From Tyto alba (lineage: Eukaryota > Chordata > Aves > Strigiformes > Tytonidae), in assembly GCF_018691265.1 (NCBI RefSeq), contig NW_024881322.1, forward strand, positions 3,534,001 to 3,598,000: DNA of 64,000 nucleotides. The letters run 5' to 3'. Positions 15,301 through 23,510 of this stretch are shown here, piece by piece; positions within the stretch are counted from its first letter, which is position 1; each line of letters opens with the position of its first letter. Position numbers and translations under genes: made by a program. The notes under the pieces are model-generated. The model saw nothing but the letters and a program-made list of their open reading frames with translations. It did not search any database and was not told where the DNA came from.

Positions 15301-17032
15301 ACTCGGTTCATCAAAACAGGAAGAAAAGGGTCACAGTGATTGCTTTAGGATTATGGCAAAAAAAAACTTAACTTGAAAAACCTCAAGAGAGTACAAACCA
15401 CAAGACTACACAGAATCATGGTGCGCATAGTCTGCATGAGTATCTTTTGTGGGTTTTAACTGTGTTTCCAAATACTAACGCACAGTTCTTTCTGGGGATA
15501 GGGAGTTTGGCAAAGGAGGGAAGCAGCAGCTAGTTAACAAATCCATCCACTCGGATTCATTAAGTTGTCTACTGGTAATAGTATTTCATAGTCTTTCAGC
15601 CAAAAAAACCACCAACCACTAATAATTATAGCAATAATATATGTGTGTGTATATATATATACACATACACATTTGAGAGCACCCATTTTTCCCCCTTTCC
15701 CATTAAGTTTATTTTTGCTTGACATACAATTTTTTTTTTTTTTCTCCTTTCCCTCAACACTGACTAATAGCCGGGTGTCTCATTATCGCCTTACCAAAGT
15801 CCCATTCTGAAACTTCTGATCCTTGCCAAACGCCCGGCTGGACTAACGCACTGGGTGGAGATAACAGCTAACACAATGAAAGGCGGCAGCAGCAGCAGCA
15901 GCAGCAGCAACCGATGCCGCCACCGCACAACTTGCTGCTGCCATTGCTGCTGCCGAGCTCGGCGCGGGTGGGCAGGACACGGGTGACACGCCCACGCCGC
16001 CCGCCCCGCCCTCCCGCCGACGGGGAGCAGCCGGCGCCGATGCTGCCCGGGCCACGGAAGCAATTTTTTTGCGTTCGTATGACACACCATAGAGACCAGC
16101 AAGCAGCACTGGCTGCAAGAACGAGGGAGGTTTTGGAAATGGTTGAAGGACCCGCGGGCACCTCGAAGATCAACGCTTATCGGCGGAGAGAGACAATAAA
16201 ACCCACCCTCCCAAAGCATCTCTACCTAAAGGACTAGAGCAGGGGAAGGATAGTAAGGGTATTAAGGCGAGGTACCTACGATAAGGGGGATAGCTCAAGC
16301 CTCTCTGGATATTGGATATCCAAAATGAAGCAAAAACATGCAAGGGAAGAAGCGAGAGCACCTTGCCACCATCACACCTCCCTCCCCTTCGGGCACTAAG
16401 CTCCAGGGCCCCGAGGGAGGGGTAAGGACCCAGCCTGCGTGCGGCAGGGGAGGGCAGGGGGATGCTTTTCTCACCCAGCAGGAGAACGTTCTTCCCCGAA
16501 GGCAGCTTAGAGCGGGACCGCGTGGACACCTCACTGAGGATGCAGGACCTGGGGTGGAGAGACGGCAACGCTCAGGAGGCGGGGGCAGTGCCTGTGTGTG
16601 TGTGTGGGGGGGTGTCCCGCTTCCTCCCGGCTCCCCATCCTTCCACCTCCCGTGTGGGGGGAAGGCGTGAGGGACGGGGGGCAGGGCAGGAGTCACCACT
16701 GCCAAGAGGAGGAGGCCCCCCCTCAGCTGAGGGACTGAACGCCAGGAGGGGGAAATAACCAGCCCCCCACCCCCCTCCGCAGCCTTCCCTCCCCCCCCCC
16801 CCCCAGGGCAAGGAGCCGCTGCGAGGGCGGTAACGGTCAGCGTGCGCCCGGGTCCCCGGCCGCGGGGCGGGGCGGGCGGTTACCAAAGGTTCTGCCCATC
16901 GTCCTCATCGCCGCCTGCCCGCAGCTCCGCGTTGTTGTTGGTGGTGGTGGTGGTCGCGGCCGTGGCGGCGGACGAACCGAGCCCGGCCGAAGAGGAACCG
17001 AAGGAACCGGCTCTCCCCACCGCCGCCGCCAT
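179..17032 (-). CDS. DYNC1LI1: Cytoplasmic dynein 1 light intermediate chain 1, 5' part (coding exons 1-5)
   Basis: Joining 17032-16884, 16548-16475, 5634-5518, 3859-3629 and 348-179 gives an uninterrupted 247-codon frame that matches vertebrate LIC1 throughout. LIC1 is a non-catalytic dynein subunit. Its Ras-like domain binds the heavy chain, and its C-terminal tail binds cargo adaptors for minus-end transport and mitosis. Visible here are a low-complexity N-terminus (1-50), a Walker A motif GEDGAGKT (75-82), VHDEDRD (107-113), the [11 protein letters not shown] block (121-131) and the SPQRRN block (208-213). The paralogue LIC2 differs at several of these positions, for example DDHTRCN where this protein has DDQTRCN. 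The start is the first in-frame ATG and has A at -3 and G at +4. The human protein is about 523 residues, so over half is missing, including the adaptor-binding helix. The frame stops at VCTK, the beginning of the NKxD-like motif, because the next exon lies left of position 1. Confidence 0.97.
349..3628 (-). other. DYNC1LI1 intron 4
   Basis: A 3.28 kb AT-rich intron. It holds a 14-base T run at 3401-3414 and a C-rich patch near 2690-2706. I recognise no exon, RNA gene or transposon. The open frames here (up to 93 codons, apart from exon 5) show no homology or codon signal that I can see. Confidence 0.75.
3401..3414. repeat. Poly-T run (14)
   Basis: A homopolymer in DYNC1LI1 intron 4. It reads as poly-A on the transcribed strand, with no retroelement body recognised beside it. 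Confidence 0.8.
3629..3859 (-). CDS. DYNC1LI1: DYNC1LI1 coding exon 4
   Basis: This 231-nt exon encodes residues 115-190 and is the largest conserved block in the window's part of the gene. It includes [17 protein letters not shown], the [10 protein letters not shown] strand and the helix [21 protein letters not shown], and it ends at MEQK. The acceptor is TTTTTTGTAG|AC. The donor is AAAAGT|GTGAGT, leaving one base (T) of Leu191. Confidence 0.95.
3860..5517 (-). other. DYNC1LI1 intron 3
   Basis: A 1.66 kb AT-rich intron. I see no recognisable feature inside it. Confidence 0.75.
5518..5634 (-). CDS. DYNC1LI1: DYNC1LI1 coding exon 3 (P-loop)
   Basis: This 117-nt exon encodes residues 76-113 plus the first base of Asp114. 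It carries [14 protein letters not shown], the rest of the nucleotide-binding P-loop, and then the conserved [12 protein letters not shown] strand. Gly86 (SLIGK) replaces the arginine of the mammalian protein (SLIRK), a difference I recall from chicken LIC1. The acceptor is TCTCCAG|G and the donor is GATG|GTGAGT. Confidence 0.95.
15638..15672. repeat. TG/TA compound microsatellite
   Basis: Alternating ATATGTGTGTGTATATATAT followed by ACACATACACAT, in DYNC1LI1 intron 2. Its purine-pyrimidine alternation makes it a likely polymorphic marker. Confidence 0.85.
15887..15907 (+). repeat. (CAG)7 trinucleotide repeat
   Basis: Seven uninterrupted CAG units on the plus strand (CTG on the DYNC1LI1 sense strand), followed by CAA. 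It lies in intron 2, about 0.57 kb downstream of exon 2 and inside the CpG island. CTG/TGC-rich sequence continues nearby at 15931-15953. Confidence 0.9.
16475..16548 (-). CDS. DYNC1LI1: DYNC1LI1 coding exon 2
   Basis: This 74-nt exon encodes [14 protein letters not shown]...NVLLL (residues 51-74) and the first base of Gly75. The acceptor is CCACCCCAG|G and the donor is CTGG|GTGAGA. The split glycine codon is the first residue of the Walker A motif, so the P-loop is encoded across a 10.8 kb intron. The exon lies inside the promoter CpG island. Confidence 0.95.
16549..16883 (-). other. DYNC1LI1 intron 1 (335 nt, GC-rich)
   Basis: A short intron made almost entirely of G- and C-runs, including 14 consecutive C at 16791-16804 (G on the transcribed strand) and a TG repeat at about 16591-16604. 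Its small size and GC richness fit a bird microintron next to a CpG-island promoter. Confidence 0.85.
16884..17032 (-). CDS. DYNC1LI1: DYNC1LI1 coding exon 1
   Basis: It encodes residues 1-49 and two bases of Trp50. It begins [15 protein letters not shown] and ends DEDDGQNLW, like other vertebrate LIC1 proteins. The donor TTTG|GTAACC lies at 16884/16883. The middle (residues 22-40) is a fast-evolving Ala/Thr/Asn stretch encoded partly by ACC and AAC codon repeats. The ATG sits in a GAAGATGGCGGC context, which is both a good initiation context and a YY1-like site. The next in-frame ATG-like codon upstream is only a TTG, so no longer N-terminus is supported. Confidence 0.95.
16931..16954 (-). 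repeat. In-frame ACC/AAC codon repeat in DYNC1LI1 exon 1
   Basis: On the coding strand there are five ACC codons followed by three AAC codons, giving Thr27-31 and Asn32-34. It is an in-frame trinucleotide tract in the unstructured N-terminal tail, where length changes would be tolerated. Confidence 0.9.
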
Positions 17033-17039
17033 CTTCGCC
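17025..17039 (-). promoter_or_regulatory. YY1-like motif overlapping the DYNC1LI1 start codon
   Basis: On the minus strand the start codon reads GCGAAGATGGCGGCG, which contains the AAGATGGCGGC form of the YY1 consensus. In many housekeeping genes this motif sits just downstream of the transcription start and spans the ATG. That would imply a very short 5' UTR. Confidence 0.5.
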
Positions 17040-17480
17040 GCCTCCTCCCTACCCCGCCGCCTCCCTGAGAGACGGGGCGGGCGGCGGCGGCGCGGCGGCT
17101 GACAGGAACCCGGATGTTGGGAAGTCGAGGGGCGGGGCCCGGGGCGGGGGCCCGCGCGCGAGCGCACCTTCCCCTTCAACCGCTCTGGGCCGGGGGCGTC
17201 GCGCCCGCCTCCCCTCAGCCCGGGCCCGGGGGAACCGCAGCTCCCGCCCTTCGCTCGGGGTTTTTAGCGGCCGCCCCGGGAGAGGGGAGCGAGTGTCTTT
17301 CGTTCGGGCTGTCTTCGGTCCCGCTCCCGGTGAGGTGAGGGGAAGGGAAGCGGCCGTCGTCCGCCTCGGTGACGGTTGCCGCTGCGAGGTGTTGCTGTGG
17401 GGCCGGGAGCGGCGGCTGCGTGCGGAGTGCCGTTTGTCCCTTAGGCAAGCCCCAGCCCTGAGGGAAGCACCTTGCATCCA

Positions 17481-17492
17481 AAAAAAGTAAGT
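17481..17492 (+). promoter_or_regulatory. Consensus splice donor upstream of DYNC1LI1, on the opposite strand
   Basis: AAAAAA|GTAAGT on the plus strand, with GT at 17487-17488. It lies about 450 bp upstream of the DYNC1LI1 ATG, at the far edge of the CpG island. It could end the first exon of a divergent noncoding transcript. No transcript evidence is visible here, so this is only a candidate. Confidence 0.3.
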
Positions 17493-19742
17493 GCGGCTAG
17501 GGGTGAGACATACCTTTTTTGGGGGGGACTTAATGGTTTTATGTTTTCCGAGAGGCCTGCCTGTTACTTGTTCTCCTCTCCTATGTATTGCTTTAGAGTT
17601 GGCAAAAAACTCGGTCAAATCACCAGCGCTTTCACAACTCAACTCTTGCTAGAAGTCTCAGAAGAAGCAAGCAAGCATGTAGTCTTTTCCCTCACAGAGG
17701 TAACGTGTTTGCTAGGGTAACATGAACGGTTTTACATTCCATAAAAATTTGATGGATGAGTTTTGTCCGTTCTATTCAGGAAAAACGTAACATAGGACAT
17801 TTCCTTGTATGCCTCCCTTCCAAACAAAGGATGTACATTCCCAGAGCCTCTGGATATATAGAAAGGTAGTGACGATATTAGAAATTTAGGTATGCTAGCA
17901 GTTTGTACTTCAGTTTTTTCTTACAGCTGTGTTTATTTTTTTTTTTTCCCCAGAAAAGACTGCTTTTTAAGTAATGATTTAAAATAGGAAAGAAATGAAC
18001 CATTTTTTTAAACCACATGTTTCTCTCAGTGGCTTTCTGTTGCTTTGCAACCCAAACTGTGGACATTCCCTTCATATGTTGTTTTAGTAGAGAATAGATG
18101 TTGGAACTTGCAGGTCACCATTCATAAAAGTAAATTCCAGTAAGGTCCTTTAGGTATAAAATAGCTAAAACAACAGTAGCCATATACTAAGTTACAGGTA
18201 CTTGTTGTTACATGCACAGTTATTGGTTGGGAGTATTTTGTTGTGAACAGAATGCAGATGCAGAAAACTGGCAAAGTTTTGGTGGAAATGTGTCACCAAG
18301 TAAACAGTGAGCACCAAATGCAGGGCTGCTGCTGAAAAGCCACAAAAAAATCCCCCACTTGCTGCGTAACCCTACGTTTTCCCAAGAGAGCAGAGCAAAT
18401 TAGCTTCACACAATTGAAAGAGGGAGTTTCTGCTCCCCTCTTTTCCCATCTCTCCATATGGCCTGCGATGAATTCCTTCTTCTGTTATCTCTGGTTTTCA
18501 TCCTTGTTGGGTCAACTGACTTAAATCACTAAAAAAGCAGAAAATTGACTACTAGAAAGGTAGAAGAACTCGTCCAGTTTAACGAGTTGAATCGGCTGGT
18601 GGAAAGAGTTTGAGGAGTGTTATAGCCATAACAAATGGTGGGCAACAGAACTGACTGGAGAGTAAGGAGATAAGGAGCAGAAGGAAGAAGGAGTTTGAAT
18701 TTGAAAAGCAGTGGGGTGGGAATGTCCTTTCACTGACAGCAAACAGATCAGCTAGGCTGTAGGTCAAGTTGCAGTTCTAAGAGAAAGGAAAAAACAAAAC
18801 AAAAACAAACAAAAAACAGGTTCTGTAATAGATTTCTTAACCGAAACAAATTCCAAGAGTCCAAACTTTAGCTACCTATTTCAATCAAAACAGATAACAT
18901 TGGTTTTAGCACAATTTGACAAATAGATTGCTATTTGTCTGGGTGTGTGGTCTTGATATTTTTGTGAAGCTGTAGTAAAAAGTGGAAAATATATAAATTT
19001 CAATGGTTTAGCTTTTACCATGTCACTCAAAGGCACTGAAAATAACAAGAGTTTTAAGCTACTTCACGTTGCTTATTATTTTAAATGATGTTCCATATCA
19101 TATTTTTTGCATGTGAGCTATGTTAAATTGAGGTATGTAAATGATATTCCCCTAGGATTTTTTTGAAACCAGAATGTGTATGACAGCAAGTAATATTTAA
19201 ATACGTGAAAGTAGTAGAAAATAAAAGGCTACATGGAAGAATGATAAGAAGAGCATATTGCTTTGTGCTGAGTAGGGAACATATTGATGTTGAGAAAAGA
19301 TGGTGCAATTTTCCTGCTCTGCTTTTATAGAGGCTAATGTTCCTAGCTGGAAAAAAAAATGATCTGATGATTGTAAACCTACTAAAGATAATTCACAGCA
19401 AAAGAGAGTCCACCTATTTTCTTTCTCCCCTCCTCCTTCCCCTGACATTCATTCACAACAGAGTCTTTTTAAGGTGGCTTTCACTGTTTCATCCTCTTGT
19501 AATGGAGGATTTTGCTGTGTGCCTTAGAGAGATGTGTACAATCAAAATTCTCTTAGGATTCACTTACCAGATTGTCATACCTGACAGTTCTGATGAAGGT
19601 TGTGTGGTATATTTGCTAGCTCTACCACAAGCAATCCCTCCCTCCTATTCTACCTCCTCTCCATTTTATTTCTCTCTCGGAAGCTGCAGAGCAGAAGGTG
19701 AAAATGGAAATGCTTGGTCATCATACTCTCAGGTTAGGTTTT

Positions 19743-19763
19743 AAAAAAAAAAAAAAAAAAAAA
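19743..19763. repeat. Poly-A run (21)
   Basis: A homopolymer in intergenic DNA. No processed-gene sequence is recognised upstream of it. Confidence 0.85.
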
Positions 19764-22700
19764 CCAAGATGGAAACAAAAATGTTGAGGGAATCAAGTCT
19801 TCATCTACTGTGCAGTATGCTGATACAGTATCTCAAATTATTCATAGGGTTAGCTGTGCAGCGTGATAGGAAGAGGAAATTTAGGAAAAGCCTGTAATAA
19901 AGATGAAGCAACCATAGGAAGGGGGGGTGGGAAATCAGTAAGACATTATTTCCTTTCCTCCACTGTAAAATAATTTTCTGTCTGGCAAAATGGTCTTGTG
20001 AATGTATGGGAACAACCGTTCCATGCAGCCTTTTCCAAAAGGTAACTGTGAACAGGAACTGATGTTAATGATGCCCAGCAAACACATAAGCCTCATTTTC
20101 TCCAATCTCGCTCAACTTGTAGCTATTTATACAGACACATTATATATAAGGTCCTCCCTGACTATCAAACTGTAAGTTTTAAAGTATGTTTTCTTACTAA
20201 AAACTACCGTTCTGATCTGATAGTATCTTATACCCAGTCACTGTTACACTTGTAGAGGTGGGTGTAGAAGACAGACAAAGATAATGAAGAATCTGGTCAG
20301 TCCACCTTGATGAGAAATAATATTGTTTCAGCTGTTGATTGTTAGCAATGGTTTTAATTTGAAAAAACATTGCCAATGGCTTAACCACATGCATGCGTAA
20401 GGGCAAACCGCAACAACATCTCACTGGCAAAATAATGCTGTTTCCTAATACAGGCATGATCTGCATCCCTCTGTCAGCTGCCCTGGGGTGATGCCAACGT
20501 GCAGACCCTGAGAGGGAGTCAGCTGTGTTGTCGTGAGCTAGCTCTGCCGTGCTGACCAAGGAGGGACCAACAGGGAAAGACACCTCCTGTGCACAGCTGG
20601 TTAGTGACTGCAGGAATGGAGTCTTGGTCTCTCTCCTATTCTGTGCCTTTTCTGTTTCTGATGTGCTTTGATTATTCTGTACCCCTCTGCTTGTTCTTAA
20701 CACAGGGACTCCTTGTTGGCTGTCTCTCTTCACGTATAAACTTTTGTCTGTTAGCATTGTATGAAATCTAAAAAGTAATTGGCCAGCTTCTTTGCCTGCA
20801 TGTATTGTCAAGGCCAAATACTATAAAATTGGTTGCAAATTTAGAAGGCGTTTTTTTCATAAGCTGATGGAAATTAATGGTTATAGTTCAATTACATTTA
20901 AAAGATCCATTTTGGGTTGTTAGAGAAATTTTGCCCTTAAGGCAAAACTGTCTTCTTATCAACGTTGACTTTGTTGTTGAAACCAAAATCATAAAGGTCA
21001 CAGTGCTAAATGCGTAGTAGTAGTTCACTGTGCGGAAAGCATCCCTTTGAAAAGGCAGCAACAAAGAAGCAGAATACATAGAATTTCCAACAAGATGTTT
21101 TGTTGCCTTTGGCTGTAGTTTATTAAAAAGTACAAAACTAAACCTTAAAAAGAGTAAGACAAGTGTGATTTGCCATTATTTATTGATCTGAATTTGTGTG
21201 CAATTAACATTCAGACAGCATGCATGAAGACAGTAATGATTTTTGAAAGTGCCTTTTTTGTAGTATTAGCAGCTAGTCATCTGAAACTTATTCCTGAAAG
21301 TGAATTACTGATTATTTTCTTGTTTGCAATGCTCAAGTCATTGTCAGGAAATGAAAAAAAAATAATTGTATGACTTAGCTGAATAGTTGACAGTAGCACA
21401 AATTGCGAGTGGATAACAGTGACACAGAATTAATATTTCAATCTGTGAGCTGAAATTTGTTAATATAAACTGTATGGATAATACTTAGGAATAACAAATG
21501 CATTTCAGGAGACTTAATGGGATCAATCAATAAGAAATATTAGACTATGACCAGTTTTGTGTATCATTTTACCAAGTATAAGTCTTGTTATTCAGCCAAT
21601 AATGTTTTTTGCTGGTTGCTCTGCAGACCATGCAGCAGTGTACCACTTCTAAATTTATTTTCTACATACTGCACTGTAAATTTTTAAGATTGTGCAGGGC
21701 TAACTAATTTTATGAAGCAGAGTATTATGACCTGGTGCAAAGGAGACAATGACTGTTTTATTTCACAGAGACAAAGCTGTATTTCTTTAATCTAAATTTG
21801 TTGCCATTCTGCAGCAGATGCAAGAGAGCACCTTAAACATGTTCAGGTACACCCTGAAATTTACTTGGAATCGGTGGGATTTAAAATGTGCTTTACATGT
21901 CTGGCTGATGATTAAAAAATATGTGCTTGCCATGCATTTATAGATCATAACTATGCAGGATCTGGTCAGCTGCATGCCCTTACTTCCCATTGGGAGACCA
22001 GGTGTATTCCGTCTCTAGGCACATTCGGCTCTTTCAGGTCTACACGATGTGAGTATCATTGATCATTTGGTCTGAGTTTCTTCAAAGAGAGAAATGTCTT
22101 AGCTAATTTTTTTTAATGCAGTACTGTTTATTCAGAAGAGAAACCCCACCACAGATGAATAGTTTCTCCAACACTTTAGAGACAGTCAGCAGCAGATACT
22201 TCCTTGTGCATTATTTACAATTCTGCTCCCTTAAATCACCTCTTTACCTCAGGGAGCTGAGTGACTCTTCTCAAGTAGTTGGTTTGTTTTATACTGGCTT
22301 TTTGATTGTCAGATGTCATGGCTACTTGGATAGGTTACCATGAAACAAAGAAGGATGTGTGTTTGTGGTGTGGTAGCTACTTCATGCATGTTATCTCAAG
22401 GTATATGTGAAGAAATTTGTATTTGCTCTGCCTTCAGTAGGAATGAAATAAGATATCTTCCATTTACTGCAAAATAAGAGTGTTCATAGAGACAATTACT
22501 GCAAAGTAGCTAAAAAAGTGTAAACCTGTACTCGAGCTACCTTGCAATAATTTATGTAAATATGCCCTTTTATGCAGGAGTTGCCAAACTGCCTCCTAAC
22601 TGATCTGTTGTGAGCTCTACAAGACCGGCTTCTAATTGGTTGTTTCCCTGTGGCCCAGTCCTTGGATGGTATTTCCAACACTATTTATAAAAACCTTAAA

Positions 22701-23071
22701 AGGGACTGTTTAAAAATTTTGAGTTCTCCTTTGAAGGCACTGAACATTTTCAGCTGCCACTAAAGTAATCATTCTAGAGTGCTTAACTTTGGAAAGAAAT
22801 ATTCTGGTTATGTGGGTATTGTATTAAAGGTACTGGATCTAGGTTTTCATCATCTCAGTGGCTTTAATGATTTTGAAACCTACTCCAGTCTTATCCTGCC
22901 TTGTCAGAGGAGAGACTACTTGTTACTTACCAAAAGACATCTATATTTTCAGTTTGCTATCCATTAAAAAGCAAAAACTTTGGAATATTTTGTTTATTTA
23001 CACAAACCAATGCAATTCTCTCAATTTTTCCAATTAAATGTCTAGTTACTGAAGGTCTACAGAGTTCAGAA

Positions 23072-23073
<2 letters not shown>

Positions 23074-23131
<58 letters not shown>
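23074..23131. repeat. (TA)n(CA)n compound microsatellite
   Basis: About 35 bases of alternating TA pass directly into about 20 bases of alternating CA. This is a typical hypervariable dinucleotide locus. Confidence 0.95.
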
Positions 23132-23473
23132 TTCCTTAAACTACTGCCTTAGAAATTGCTGTTTTAACCAAGTGGTATGTTGTTTCATATGTTGGAGGAA
23201 GATACTCTTTTCCATATTTATCTTCCTTTGAATTGTGAATGATACCTCTGATAAGGATGATGTTCTTTTCAGTGAAACTGCTTGTTAAAATGATCCTCAT
23301 CCTCAGAACTGTGTAAATGGATGACTTTGGTTAGTATGATCAAGTTATGAATGTAAGCCTAACCTGTACTCTACTCTCTGTGAATTGATAGAAAAATGCA
23401 GCCCAAGTAGACAATGAACAAAAATGGCAGTATGGAGAATTGCCTTAGAATAGCCTCACAGTGGTTTAGGATG

Positions 23474-23474
<1 letters not shown>

Positions 23475-23506
<32 letters not shown>
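23475..23506. repeat. Poly-T run (32)
   Basis: The longest homopolymer in the window. Avian CR1 elements do not end in poly-A, so it is not a CR1 tail. No other retroposed body is evident next to it. Confidence 0.9.

Positions 23507-23510
<4 letters not shown>

Larger units (their letters stand above)
5635..16474 (-). other. DYNC1LI1 intron 2 (10.8 kb)
   Basis: A long intron that separates the two halves of the P-loop. Most of it is AT-rich unique sequence. Near its 5' end (right side) it contains a TG/AT microsatellite (about 15.64-15.67 kb), a T run (about 15.73 kb), a CAG repeat (15.887 kb) and part of the CpG island. The longest internal frames (169 codons at 12970-13479 and 142 codons at 15791-16219, both minus) resemble no protein I know. 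First introns and large 5' introns often hold enhancers, but I see no specific one here. Confidence 0.75.
15830..17460. promoter_or_regulatory. CpG-island promoter of DYNC1LI1
   Basis: The sequence changes from AT-rich to very GC-rich with many CpG dinucleotides, covering exons 1-2 and about 430 bp upstream of the start codon. GC boxes (GGGGCGGGGC type) lie at about 17129-17150. No TATA box stands out. This is typical of a housekeeping promoter with dispersed start sites. The transcription start is not determined from sequence. The edges are estimated by eye. Confidence 0.8.

Noticed and set aside
16880..17179. Longer N-terminus for DYNC1LI1 starting upstream of 17032
   Set aside because: The upstream frame is open, but its supposed start codon is TTG. 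The extra residues are Arg/Pro-rich GC-island translation, and known LIC1 proteins begin at MAAxVGR.
15791..17642. Many overlapping open frames of 86-197 codons on both strands near the DYNC1LI1 promoter
   Set aside because: GC-rich CpG-island DNA lacks stop codons, so all frames stay open. The translations are Pro/Arg/Ala/Gly-rich without domains. Only the stretches matching LIC1 exons 1 and 2 are kept.
23475..23506. Poly-T run as the poly-A tail of a minus-strand processed pseudogene or SINE
   Set aside because: The sequence to its right, where the body would lie, shows no gene-like or SINE-like sequence and no recognisable target duplication.
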